From positions 2,210,501-2,274,500 of the forward strand of contig NZ_JBBOYD010000001.1 of assembly GCF_038007965.1 (NCBI RefSeq): a stretch of 64,000 bases of DNA, in the 5' to 3' direction. Origin of the DNA: Niallia sp. FSL W8-0635 (GTDB lineage: Bacteria > Bacillota > Bacilli > Bacillales > Cytobacillaceae). Each line of letters begins with the position of its first letter. Position 1 is the stretch's first letter. Shown piece by piece: positions 26,916-35,323 of this stretch. The position numbers and the translations under genes were made by a program. The notes beneath the pieces are model-generated. The model searched no databases. It was not told where the DNA came from and saw nothing but the letters and a program-made list of their open reading frames with translations.

Positions 26916-28922
26916 TTGAATACAAAGTTAGATCATTTATCGATTGCTTCGATTAGAACACTATCCATTGATACAATTGAAAAAGCAAAATCAGGACACC
27001 CAGGAATGCCAATGGGTGCGGCCCCGATGGCGTATACTTTATGGACATCTTATATGAATCACAATCCACAGAATCCGGACTGGTTTAATCGTGACCGCTT
27101 TGTATTATCTGCTGGGCATGGCTCAGCTTTACTGTATAGTTTATTGCATTTATCAGGCTATGATTTATCCCTTGAGGATTTGAAACAATTTAGACAGTGG
27201 GGGAGTAAAACGCCAGGGCATCCAGAATATGGGCATACGGCAGGGGTTGACGCGACTACGGGTCCACTTGGTCAGGGAATTGCGATGGCTGTAGGAATGG
27301 CGATTGCGGAAAAACACTTAGCAGGTGTTTATAATAAAAATAACTTTCCAATCGTGGATCATTATACATATAGTATTTGTGGGGATGGAGATTTAATGGA
27401 AGGGGTATCTGCAGAGGCAGCTTCTCTTGCAGGACATCTGCAGCTAGGAAAATTAGTCGTTCTCTATGATTCCAATGATATTTCTTTAGATGGTGATTTG
27501 GATAAATCCTTCTCTGAGAGTGTGGAGCAACGCTTTAAAGCATATGGATGGCAATATATCCGTGTAGAAGACGGCAATGACACAGATCGAATTGCCAAAG
27601 CACTTGAAGAAGCGAAGACAGATAAAACAAAACCGACATTAATTGAAGTGAAAACGATTATTGGGTTTGGCGCTCCGAATAAAGCCGGTAAATCCCTTGT
27701 TCATGGTGCTCCACTTGGTGCAGACGAGCTAAAGCTAACTAAAGAAGCATATAACTGGACATTTGATGAAGATTTTCATGTGCCAGATGAAGTATATAAT
27801 CATTTTAAAGAGACAGTAGCAATACATGGAGAGAACAAGGAAAAAGAGTGGAATGACCTTTTTTCAAGCTATGAAAAAGAATATCCAGAACTAGCAACAC
27901 AGTTAAAAGCTGCATTAGCGGATACCTTACCAGAGGGCTGGGATTGCGAAATGCCAGTTTATGAAGAAGGAAGCAGCTTAGCAAGTCGTGCTTCTTCTGG
28001 TGAAGTAATCAATAGTATTGCAAAAAATCTTCCATTTTTAATTGGTGGGTCTGCCGATTTAGCAGGAAGTAATAATACGATGATTAAAGGCGAGAAAGAT
28101 TTTACACCTGATACTCCAGAAGGAAGAAATATTTGGTTTGGTGTAAGAGAATTTGCGATGGGAGCTGCTTTAAACGGAATTATGCTTCATGGTGGTTTAA
28201 AAATATTTGGCGGAACGTTCTTTGTTTTTTCCGATTATTTAAGACCTGCTATTCGTCTTGCGGCATTAATGGGATTGCCTGTAACCTATGTATTCACCCA
28301 TGATAGTATTGCGGTAGGCGAAGATGGTCCGACTCATGAGCCTGTTGAACAATTAGCTTCTCTAAGAGCAATGCCAAATCTATCTGTCATTCGACCAGCC
28401 GATGGTAATGAGACAGCTGCAGCTTGGAAAATTGCTTTAGAGTCTAAAGATAAACCAACAGCATTAGTGTTAACGAGACAAAACTTACCGACGATTAAAG
28501 GATCAAAGGATAGTGCGTATGAAGGGGTATCAAAGGGTGGCTATATTATTTCTCCTTCAAAAGCAGAAACACCTGACGCCCTATTAATAGCAGCAGGATC
28601 AGAAGTTGGCTTAGCAGTCGAAGCCCAGAAAGAATTGGAGAAAGAAGGTTTAAATATTTCGGTTGTTAGTCTTCCAGCATGGGATTTCTTTGAACAACAA
28701 TCAAAAGAGTACAAAGAAAAAGTACTACCGAAAACCGTAAAGAAAAGACTAGCAATTGAAATGGGAAGTTCCCTTGGTTGGCATAAATATGTTGGAGATG
28801 AGGGAGATGTACTTTCCATTGAAACATTTGGAGCATCAGCACCTGGGAATAAAATATTAGAGGAATACGGATTTACTGTTTCCAATGTAGTGAAACGATT
28901 AAAAGCGTTATTAGAAAATTAA
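26916..28922 (+). CDS. tkt: Transketolase
   Basis: A 668-residue thiamine-diphosphate enzyme of the pentose phosphate pathway that moves two-carbon units between sugar phosphates. Conserved segments are [29 protein letters not shown], the ThDP motif [13 protein letters not shown] and the pyrimidine-domain [15 protein letters not shown]. The catalytic histidines are in place. The start is the TTG at 26916 after AGAGGATG. The gene follows ynzC as in B. subtilis and ends in a hairpin at 28931. Confidence 0.98.
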   Translation: MNTKLDHLSIASIRTLSIDTIEKAKSGHPGMPMGAAPMAYTLWTSYMNHNPQNPDWFNRDRFVLSAGHGSALLYSLLHLSGYDLSLEDLKQFRQWGSKTPGHPEYGHTAGVDATTGPLGQGIAMAVGMAIAEKHLAGVYNKNNFPIVDHYTYSICGDGDLMEGVSAEAASLAGHLQLGKLVVLYDSNDISLDGDLDKSFSESVEQRFKAYGWQYIRVEDGNDTDRIAKALEEAKTDKTKPTLIEVKTIIGFGAPNKAGKSLVHGAPLGADELKLTKEAYNWTFDEDFHVPDEVYNHFKETVAIHGENKEKEWNDLFSSYEKEYPELATQLKAALADTLPEGWDCEMPVYEEGSSLASRASSGEVINSIAKNLPFLIGGSADLAGSNNTMIKGEKDFTPDTPEGRNIWFGVREFAMGAALNGIMLHGGLKIFGGTFFVFSDYLRPAIRLAALMGLPVTYVFTHDSIAVGEDGPTHEPVEQLASLRAMPNLSVIRPADGNETAAAWKIALESKDKPTALVLTRQNLPTIKGSKDSAYEGVSKGGYIISPSKAETPDALLIAAGSEVGLAVEAQKELEKEGLNISVVSLPAWDFFEQQSKEYKEKVLPKTVKKRLAIEMGSSLGWHKYVGDEGDVLSIETFGASAPGNKILEEYGFTVSNVVKRLKALLEN

Positions 28923-28930
28923 ATAGGAAA

Positions 28931-28970
28931 GGATGGATGGAGTCAGTATTTCCGTCCATCCTACTTTCTT
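28931..28970 (+). terminator. Hairpin after tkt
   Basis: GGATGGATGGA pairs with TCCGTCCATCC (one G-U pair) around GTCAGTATT, followed by a pyrimidine tract TACTTTCTTT. Confidence 0.65.
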
Positions 28971-28973
28971 TGA

Positions 28974-28980
28974 TTCGACA
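28974..28980 (-). promoter_or_regulatory. Spo0A box upstream of sirA
   Basis: TTCGACA is the exact complement of the 0A-box core TGTCGAA. It lies about 55 bases upstream of a TATAAT (29034-29039) that precedes sirA, a gene known to be activated by phosphorylated Spo0A in B. subtilis. Confidence 0.55.
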
Positions 28981-29077
28981 AAATAAGTCTGTTTTTTTTA
29001 CACCTTGAGACACATCTTGAAAGAAACCTTCTTTATAATAGAAGGAAAAGAAGTGGACAGGTTGGTGAAGATTCAGT

Positions 29078-29518
29078 ATGAGAAGATATCAATTGTATTT
29101 AATTAAAGAAAAAATCGCCATACATTATAACGGTAGAGAACGCTTGTTTTACAATTTATTTTCGGACCATACTAAAACAGACGATGAAAAATTAAAGGAA
29201 ATTCTTCAAAAACAAGTTGATTTTATTACGCTTCCCATTTCTAAGTGGATGATTGAAAATCAATTGTATTCTGCTCTGCAGCGAAATAAAACCTTTCAAT
29301 TTAAAGATGGTGTTTTTTATATAGAAAATGGAAATTTAAGTAAAGCATCTTTAACGGTAAAAGAAGATTATTTATCCATTGAAGCAGACGGCTATTATGA
29401 TGCAGAATCCATTTTCTTTGAAATTATTCGCAAACATGAGCCTTCCTTTTTAGCTATTGATGTGGAAAATGGCAGATTTGGCTGGTTAAAACCGATAAAA
29501 GAAAGAAATTTTGTGTAA
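29078..29518 (+). CDS. sirA: Sporulation inhibitor of replication SirA
   Basis: A 146-residue protein that binds domain I of DnaA and blocks new rounds of replication as cells enter sporulation. The match to B. subtilis SirA is clear at the start (YLIKEKIAIHYNGRE) and end (GWLKPIKERNFV), with conserved AESIFFEIIRK between. The start ATG lies after GGACAGGTTGGTGA. The gene keeps its place between tkt and yneF. A candidate Spo0A box lies upstream. Confidence 0.93.
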   Translation: MRRYQLYLIKEKIAIHYNGRERLFYNLFSDHTKTDDEKLKEILQKQVDFITLPISKWMIENQLYSALQRNKTFQFKDGVFYIENGNLSKASLTVKEDYLSIEADGYYDAESIFFEIIRKHEPSFLAIDVENGRFGWLKPIKERNFV

Positions 29519-29604
29519 AATGGAGAAATTCTGTAACAGATATTGTATAATATTATCTGGTCTAGTACACTAAAGTATAGACAACATGAAGGAGGAAAAA
29601 AGAT

Positions 29605-29823
29605 ATGCCTTGGTACGCTTGGTTAAGTATTGTCGTAGCATTAATCGCCGGTATTGTTATCGGATTTTTTATTGCGCGTAAATACATGATGGACTACTTA
29701 AAGAAAAACCCACCAATTAATGAGCAAATGTTAAAAATGATGATGATGCAAATGGGAATGAAACCTTCTCAAAAGAAAATCAATCAAATGATGACAGCGA
29801 TGAACAAACAACAAGGAAAATAA
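29605..29823 (+). CDS. yneF: UPF0154 membrane protein YneF
   Basis: A 72-residue protein with one N-terminal membrane helix ([19 protein letters not shown]) followed by [20 protein letters not shown] and a Met-rich tail, the UPF0154 signature. Role unknown. The start ATG follows AAGGAGG. In B. subtilis ccdA comes next; here about 7.8 kb of other DNA lies between. Confidence 0.95.
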   Translation: MPWYAWLSIVVALIAGIVIGFFIARKYMMDYLKKNPPINEQMLKMMMMQMGMKPSQKKINQMMTAMNKQQGK

Positions 29824-29868
29824 TAGGACAAGTATCCCTTGGTAGACAAGGGGTAGCATCCTATTCCT
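29822..29868 (+). terminator. Hairpin after yneF
   Basis: AATAGGA...CCCTTG pairs with CAAGGGG...TCCTATT as an interrupted stem directly after the yneF stop. Confidence 0.55.
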
Positions 29869-29988
29869 TTGATTGATTGGAAAGCAATCATTTATTTTTA
29901 TAGTCTTATAAATCGCTATATAGAATAGAGAGTGAACTTTTCTCCTATTATTCTTATGAGTCTGGTTTATTTTTCTTAATATCTACTC

Positions 29989-30032
29989 AAAACCACGAAT
30001 TTGTTGAATAGACAGCAGATTCGTGGTTTTTC
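29989..30032 (+). terminator. Terminator upstream of the secreted propeller gene
   Basis: AAAACCACGAAT and ATTCGTGGTTTT form a perfect 12-bp stem followed by TTTTT-C. It overlaps the earliest open codons of the next frame, so that gene cannot begin before it. Confidence 0.8.
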
Positions 30033-30064
30033 TATTGCTTAGGAAAGATTATATTATTCTCACT

Positions 30065-31024
30065 ATGAAAACAATTAATAATGAAACCAAAGAATATCAA
30101 ACGAGAAAACGGGTATTTACAAGATATAGGAGAATGGGGAAGTTAACAGAATTACCAATAAAAACGTGGGAGGAGATTACTATTATTAAACATCTTGTTT
30201 TGGCCATATTTATCATCATGATGTCTGTATCCCTTTCTATAACTAATTCTATTAATGTGAAGGCGGCAGATTTATTAAATCATACAATCACTTTTAGTAA
30301 TAAAACGGTTGTTAAAACACTATTTTATCCGTATCGAAACCCTGCTGGAGTGTTGGATCCATATCAAGCTAGAAGTTTACAAGGAATTGCTGTTGATGAC
30401 AGTAATAATATGTATATCACCTATGCAACTGGGGATAAAACAACCTTTGGATACATTTACAAATATAGCCCTCAAGGCAAATTGATAAGAATGAGTTCCA
30501 TGCTGACAACAGGTCATGCACAAGGAATTGCTTACAAGAATGGTTATTTATATTTATTAGTTAATATAACAGGGCAAACGTATAAGCTTCAAAAAGTAAA
30601 TCCTACTACTTTAACCGTGCTTAAGACTTGGGATTTACCATCCATCGTTCATCCGAATGTGATAACTTTACTTAATTCGACTACAGCTGTAGGCGTATCA
30701 AAATCAGTTGATGGGAAGGGATATAATATCTATAAAATCAAATTAGGTGCTGATTCTACCACAACGATAAATTGGAACGAGAAAATTTATATCGATGGCT
30801 TGGTTGGGACATCAAGCAGTAAACCAATTCAAGGCTTTACTTATGGAAATGGTAAATACTATATTCTTTCAGATGGCGAATATATGAGCTTTGATAGTAA
30901 TGGTAAAAATGTCAATCGAGTGAAATTGAATACAACTCGAGAGCCAGAAGGAATGGCGATTGATAAATCAGGAAAAATATTGATTCAATTTAATTATTAT
31001 AATGAGGTTTTTAAGCAGCAATGA
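30065..31024 (+). CDS. Secreted beta-propeller-like protein, start uncertain
   Basis: Up to 319 residues from the ATG at 30065. A signal peptide (KHLVLAIFIIMMSVSLS ... VKA) begins only about 40 residues in. The mature part has propeller-like repeats: LQGIAVDDSNNMYITYA, AQGIAYKNGYLYLLVN, IQGFTYGNGKYYILSD and PEGMAIDKSGKILIQF, similar to SMP-30/NHL folds. No normal start fits the only good ribosome site (GGGAGGAG, 30168-30175). The codon 6 bases beyond is ATT (30182), which would give an ideal signal peptide. Either ATT is used, as in infC, or the 5' end is degenerate. The IS3 element begins 5 bases after the stop. Function unknown; extracellular sensing or binding is a guess. Confidence 0.6.
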   Translation: MKTINNETKEYQTRKRVFTRYRRMGKLTELPIKTWEEITIIKHLVLAIFIIMMSVSLSITNSINVKAADLLNHTITFSNKTVVKTLFYPYRNPAGVLDPYQARSLQGIAVDDSNNMYITYATGDKTTFGYIYKYSPQGKLIRMSSMLTTGHAQGIAYKNGYLYLLVNITGQTYKLQKVNPTTLTVLKTWDLPSIVHPNVITLLNSTTAVGVSKSVDGKGYNIYKIKLGADSTTTINWNEKIYIDGLVGTSSSKPIQGFTYGNGKYYILSDGEYMSFDSNGKNVNRVKLNTTREPEGMAIDKSGKILIQFNYYNEVFKQQ

Positions 31025-31100
31025 GGTTAGTCTAAAAAGTGGACACGTAAAAATGAGATTTAGGATATAATACAATCATCATTTAAAAGGACGTGTTCAT

Positions 31101-31394
31101 ATGGGAAAGCATCATTCAAAAGAGTATAAAGACTATGTTGTAAAGTTAATTGTGGAGGAAGGGAGGAAAGCTTCTGAAGTATCCTATGAACTTGAGTTAT
31201 CACCTAAAACAGTAAGCCGTTGGGTCTCCGATTACAAGGCGAAAATAAGGGGTGGACAGAGTACGGAAAGTTATCTAACCCCTACCGAACTTGAAAAATT
31301 AAAAAAGCAACACGAGAAAGAATTACAAGCTTTGAAAGAGGAGAATGAAATCTTAAAAAAGGCCATGCACATCTTCACAAAAAACCAAGCGTGA
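31101..31394 (+). CDS. IS3-family OrfA (transposase helix-turn-helix subunit)
   Basis: A 97-residue protein. An N-terminal helix-turn-helix (KDYVVKLIVEEGRKASEVSY ... SPKTVSRWVSDYK) binds the element ends. A leucine-zipper helix (EKLKKQHEKELQALKEENEI) multimerises it. The start ATG follows AAAAGGACG. The frame ends just past the start of orfB. A frameshift at A-AAA-AAG (31355-31361) would fuse it to OrfB to make the active transposase. Confidence 0.93.
   Translation: MGKHHSKEYKDYVVKLIVEEGRKASEVSYELELSPKTVSRWVSDYKAKIRGGQSTESYLTPTELEKLKKQHEKELQALKEENEILKKAMHIFTKNQA
31355..31361 (+). promoter_or_regulatory. Programmed -1 frameshift site of the IS3 element
   Basis: A-AAA-AAG is in the correct register: AAA and AAG are orfA codons. 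The -1 frame beyond it is open into orfB (GHAHLHKKPSVIYIF), giving one OrfAB protein. This is the standard IS3-family strategy. Confidence 0.75.
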
Positions 31395-32281
31395 TTTATA
31401 TATTTATCCTAGCCCACTCTGATGAACACGTAGTGGCGAAGATGTGCGAAGTGCTGAAAGTATCATCAAGTGGCTATTATAAATGGTTGAATAAGCAGGA
31501 TCAGCTTCCATCTGAAAAAGAAGCCTATCGTCTAGAGATTAAGCAAAAAATCAGTAAATCTTTTCATGAGAGTTATGGTACGTATGGAAGTCCGAGAGTA
31601 CATGCCGACTTAATGGAGTGGGGCTATACGATTTCCCAAAAGACTGTTGCACGCTTGATGAAAGAATTGGGGTTAACTGCGACGCCGAAAGAAAAATATA
31701 TGGTGACGACTGATTCTAAACATGATCTCCCTATCTCTCCTAACTTGTTAAACCGTCAATTTAACGTGGAGAAACCCAATAAAGTATGGGTAACGGACAT
31801 TACGTATATTTGGACGCTAGAAGGATGGGTTTATTTATCATTTGTTATGGACTTGTTTTCGCGGAAAATCGTTGGCTGGAGTCTTGCTCCCCACATGAAA
31901 AAAGAACTAACTATACAAGCATTAAATAGAGCGATTATCTCTAGGCAGCCAGGAAAAGGGGTAATTCACCATTCTGACCGAGGTTCTCAGTATTGTTCTA
32001 ATGAATATATCAATATTTTAAAAGAGGAAGAAATGAAAATTAGTATGAGTCGAAAAGGGAATCCCTACGATAATGCTTGTATTGAATCGTTTCATGCTTC
32101 GATTAAGAAAGATTTTATTTATAGAAGGCGCTTTAAAACGAAGGAAGAAGCTATAAAAGCGATAAATCACTATATTAGTAGTTTTTATAATGAAAGGCGA
32201 AAGCACTCTACTCTGGGGAAACAATCACCGAATCAATTTGAGAGAAACAACTGGAAAGAGGAAGTTACCACTGTCTCATAA
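31391..32281 (+). CDS. IS3-family OrfB (DDE transposase catalytic domain)
   Basis: A 296-residue rve-type integrase domain. The catalytic triad is visible as Asp in KVWVTDITYIW, Asp in HHSDRGSQYCS and Glu in DNACIESFHASIKKD. The N-terminal HTH_21 segment (SSSGYYKWLNKQ ... HESYGTYGSPRV) is present. The nominal start is the GTG at 31391 overlapping orfA, but the functional product is probably the OrfAB frameshift fusion. All catalytic residues are intact, so the element may still be mobile. Confidence 0.95.
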   Translation: MIYIFILAHSDEHVVAKMCEVLKVSSSGYYKWLNKQDQLPSEKEAYRLEIKQKISKSFHESYGTYGSPRVHADLMEWGYTISQKTVARLMKELGLTATPKEKYMVTTDSKHDLPISPNLLNRQFNVEKPNKVWVTDITYIWTLEGWVYLSFVMDLFSRKIVGWSLAPHMKKELTIQALNRAIISRQPGKGVIHHSDRGSQYCSNEYINILKEEEMKISMSRKGNPYDNACIESFHASIKKDFIYRRRFKTKEEAIKAINHYISSFYNERRKHSTLGKQSPNQFERNNWKEEVTTVS

Positions 32282-32292
32282 TTTGGACATTC

Positions 32293-32341
32293 GGTGTTAG
32301 AAATGATCAGTCATGCCTTTCGAGTGATCATTTCTAACACC
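32293..32341. terminator. Long hairpin inside the IS, after orfB
   Basis: GGTGTTAGAAATGATCA (32293-32309) and TGATCATTTCTAACACC (32325-32341) form a perfect 17-bp stem. No T run follows, so it may act as a transcription barrier or RNA stabiliser. Confidence 0.55.
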
Positions 32342-32417
32342 CCACCAAACGAAGTGCGGTAGTGTTTTTGGTTTTAAATGTCTCAAATTTTAGTGTCCAC
32401 TTTCTTGACAGAAGACC

Positions 32418-32446
32418 AAAGGCATCCCATTTTGAGATGCCTTTTA
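32418..32446 (+). terminator. Terminator just outside the IS right end
   Basis: AAAGGCATC and GATGCCTTT form a stem around CCATTTTGA, followed by T. It probably was the terminator of the secreted propeller gene before the IS inserted between stop codon and hairpin. Confidence 0.75.
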
Positions 32447-32639
32447 ATTGGAAGAAATAAGAGAGAATACATAAAATGTAGAGTACTGAGAGAGAAATGA
32501 AAAGGAAACTATTTTTGGCAAATCAATGGACATAGAAACAAATTTGGTATGAAGTGCTGTTTTGAGTACAAATTTTAATAAACTGTTCAATAAAATGCCC
32601 TCATCTGATAACAGCATATGGATCCGAGAGCTCTGATAA

Positions 32640-32826
32640 TAGACGGAAAAATTCCGCTTATTTAGTAATTAATAAGAAAAAGGGCTGAAATAGACGGAGC
32701 GATTCCGGCTATTGGCTCGAAATCTTCATAAATAGGTGATTTTGCTGTGTAGAAGCGGAAAAGATTCCCTTATTTTCTCCAAAACCAGCTCCATTCTGCA
32801 TTTAACCGGAAAAACTCCGCTAATTT
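32640..32826. repeat. Array of CGGA-n-TCCGC repeats, locus 2
   Basis: Four degenerate copies lie at about 32640-32662 (AGACGGAAAAATTCCGCTTA), 32690-32713 (AGACGGAGCGATTCCGGCTA), 32751-32775 and 32802-32826 (ACCGGAAAAACTCCGCTAA). Centres are 50-60 bases apart, the same spacing as in the array at 12873-13055. Confidence 0.6.
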
Positions 32827-33279
32827 TATTTTGCAGTTCTTCTATAAAGGAAAAAACACTCTATTTAAAAGAACGATGAACCATATCCCCTTTATACTCC
32901 TAATAAAGAAACTCCACAATTACTAAGACCGTTTCCCCTTTTTATCTACCAATAAAGATGCCAATACAATAGTCGATTCAGTGCATATTTAAAAATAGGA
33001 ATCGTCTTTCATTTCCCCGGAAACCGCAAGATATAACAAAATACTATCTATTTCGCAAAAATAAATCTTAATGATTTGCATTTTGCTGGAATCATTATAT
33101 TGCTGAGTAAAGAATACCATTTAGAATTGAATTTCCTATATGACCTTATTCAAAATCTATTCCTATTTCGAACCTGTGACCAGAATCAACAACTTCTAAG
33201 GTGGAATATAAAAGTGTGAATAAATGATATATAAATAGAATAAGGAGCAAAAATAGTCAAATAACTATTTTACCACCTA

Positions 33280-33330
33280 TTGACAATAACCATTGACAAG
33301 TATTAAAATAGATTATAGAACGTTTGTTCG
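33280..33330 (+). promoter_or_regulatory. Orphan SOS (LexA) box with promoter-like elements
   Basis: GAACGTTTGTTCG at 33318-33330 is a full Bacillus LexA box. TTGACA occurs at 33280 and again at 33293, with TAAAAT (33304) or TATAGA (33314) as possible -10 elements. No gene with a ribosome site follows before yheI, 240 bases on. Confidence 0.6.
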
Positions 33331-33568
33331 CGTTAGGGTGGTTTCACTCAAATTATTATAGTGAACAATAAAAAAGATATTCAAAACAAACTCTATTTAG
33401 TTAAAGAAGTTTAATAAAAGTACTATCAATAAAGAAAAATAAATATTTATACTCCATTAAATATTTTGAAAATATAATAAAATCCCTTCCTTGTTCCTAC
33501 ATATTTTGCTAAACTAATGAAGGGTATTTTTACATAATTAGTTTCCACAGATAAGAGGTGTATATGGT

Positions 33569-35323
33569 TTGAAAGTTTTTTTCGATTTGAAATGGTATTT
33601 TATGCAGGAGAAGAAAGCGTACTTTGGAGGGATTATCCTGTTGATTTTCGTTGCTGTATTGCAGCTTATTCCTCCAAGGGTTGTTGGGATTGTAGTGGAC
33701 CATATTCAGGGTAGAACATTGAATTGGACCATTTTATTGCAGTGGCTCGGAATACTAGTAGTCTCAGCTATAGCTATGTATGTGCTCCGCTATTATTGGC
33801 GGGTCATGATATTTGGATCAGCTGTGAAGCTCGGCAAATTATTGAGAAATCAATTATACAGTCATTTTACGAAAATGTCTCAATCCTTTTATCAGCGAAA
33901 TCGAACAGGGGACTTAATGGCCCATGCGACGAATGATATTCAAGCGATTCAGCAGACTGCAGGACAGGGAGTTCTTACGCTAGTCGATTCGTTAGCAACA
34001 GGAGGATTTGTGATTATTGCAATGGCGACAACCATTAGTTGGAAACTAACACTTATTTGTTTGTTACCAATGCCATTAATGGCAATATTAACTAGCTATT
34101 ATGGTTCTTTAATACATAAATATTTTCATCAGGCACAGGCTGCTTTTTCTTCTTTAAATGACAAGACACAAGAAAGTATTTCGGGTATAAAGGTATTAAA
34201 AACATTTGGGCAAGAAAAAGAAGATATCGAGGATTTTCGCAAGTCATCCCTTGATATAGTGGATAAAAATATAAAAGTTGCGCGAGTGGATGCGTTATAT
34301 GATCCAACTATCACAATTATTGTTAGCATATCCTTCTTTTTAGCGATTGTTTTTGGTTCTCGTTATGTAATTAATGGAGAATTAAGCTTAGGACAGCTCG
34401 TTTCCTTTACTACTTATCTTGGACTTCTGATTTGGCCAATGCTGGCATTTGGTTGGCTCTTTAATATTATGGAAAGAGGAAGAGCTTCCTATGATCGTGT
34501 TACCGCATTGCTAGAAACAAAGGTTGATATTATCAATCAGCCAATACCTATCAAAACCCATCTAGCTGGAGATATTGTCTATGATTTAAAATATTTTTCC
34601 TATAACAATAAAGTAGATGTTCTTCAAGATATTCATTTTCGGTTAAAGCGTGGGCAGACACTTGGAATCGTTGGAAAAACAGGAGCTGGGAAAACGACAC
34701 TCTTAAAATTATTATTTAGAGAATATGACCAATATGAAGGAAAGATTATGATTAACGGTACTGAAATTAAAGAAATAGACTTAGATACCTTAAGAGGTAC
34801 GATTGGCTATGTGCCACAGGAGCATTTTCTTTTTTCGGCTAGTGTCAAAGAAAATATCGCATTTACTAATCCAAAAGCTTCGGATTCAGCTATTCATCAG
34901 GCGGCAGTATTAGCAAATATTCACGAGGATATTCTTCTGTTTACAGATGGATATGACACCGTAGTTGGAGAACGAGGGGTTTCTTTATCTGGGGGACAAA
35001 AACAGCGGATTTCGATCGCGAGAGCCCTTCTTATGAATCCGGAAATTCTTATTCTAGATGATTCACTTTCCGCAGTGGATGCAAAAACCGAAGAAAGTAT
35101 ACTTTCTGCCTTGAGGGAAAATCGGGAAGGGAAAACAACAATCATCACTTCCCATCGATTAAGTGCTATTGAACATGCAGACCTTATCATTGTATTAGAT
35201 GAAGGGCGAATTATTCAAAGTGGGGACCATCAAAAGCTTGTAAAGGAAACTGGATGGTATAAAGAAATGTATCATCGCCAAGCTTTAGAAGTAATGGTCA
35301 GCATGGGGGATACAAATGGATAA
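33569..35323 (+). CDS. yheI: Heterodimeric multidrug ABC exporter half YheI
   Basis: A 584-residue ABC half-transporter: six membrane helices (IILLIFVAVLQLIPP, TILLQWLGILVVSAIAMYV and others) followed by a nucleotide-binding domain. Walker A is GKTGAGKTT, the signature is LSGGQKQ and Walker B is LILDDSLSAVD. The aspartate in place of the catalytic glutamate (ILDD) marks this as the degenerate site partner, as in B. subtilis YheI. The start TTG at 33569 follows AGAGGTG. It overlaps yheH by 8 bases, so the two are coexpressed to form the heterodimer. Confidence 0.9.
   Translation: MKVFFDLKWYFMQEKKAYFGGIILLIFVAVLQLIPPRVVGIVVDHIQGRTLNWTILLQWLGILVVSAIAMYVLRYYWRVMIFGSAVKLGKLLRNQLYSHFTKMSQSFYQRNRTGDLMAHATNDIQAIQQTAGQGVLTLVDSLATGGFVIIAMATTISWKLTLICLLPMPLMAILTSYYGSLIHKYFHQAQAAFSSLNDKTQESISGIKVLKTFGQEKEDIEDFRKSSLDIVDKNIKVARVDALYDPTITIIVSISFFLAIVFGSRYVINGELSLGQLVSFTTYLGLLIWPMLAFGWLFNIMERGRASYDRVTALLETKVDIINQPIPIKTHLAGDIVYDLKYFSYNNKVDVLQDIHFRLKRGQTLGIVGKTGAGKTTLLKLLFREYDQYEGKIMINGTEIKEIDLDTLRGTIGYVPQEHFLFSASVKENIAFTNPKASDSAIHQAAVLANIHEDILLFTDGYDTVVGERGVSLSGGQKQRISIARALLMNPEILILDDSLSAVDAKTEESILSALRENREGKTTIITSHRLSAIEHADLIIVLDEGRIIQSGDHQKLVKETGWYKEMYHRQALEVMVSMGDTNG

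Larger units (their letters stand above)
31029..32410 (+). mobile_element. Complete IS3-family insertion sequence (IS150-like)
   Basis: About 1.38 kb bounded by imperfect inverted repeats. The left end reads AGTCTAAAAAGTGGACAC, and the complement of the right end reads TGTCAAGAAAGTGGACAC. Inside are orfA and orfB with a -1 frameshift signal and an intact DDE catalytic domain. No 3-4 base target duplication is evident (GTT on the left, GAA on the right). The left end begins with A instead of the usual TG, so the copy may be old or one end is mutated. Confidence 0.88.
32447..33568. other. 1.1-kb gene-free region
   Basis: No frame longer than about 50 codons has a ribosome site. It holds the second CGGA/TCCGC repeat array (32640-32826), the orphan SOS promoter (33280-33330) and the leader of yheI. 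The rest is AT-rich with many stops in all frames. Confidence 0.6.
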
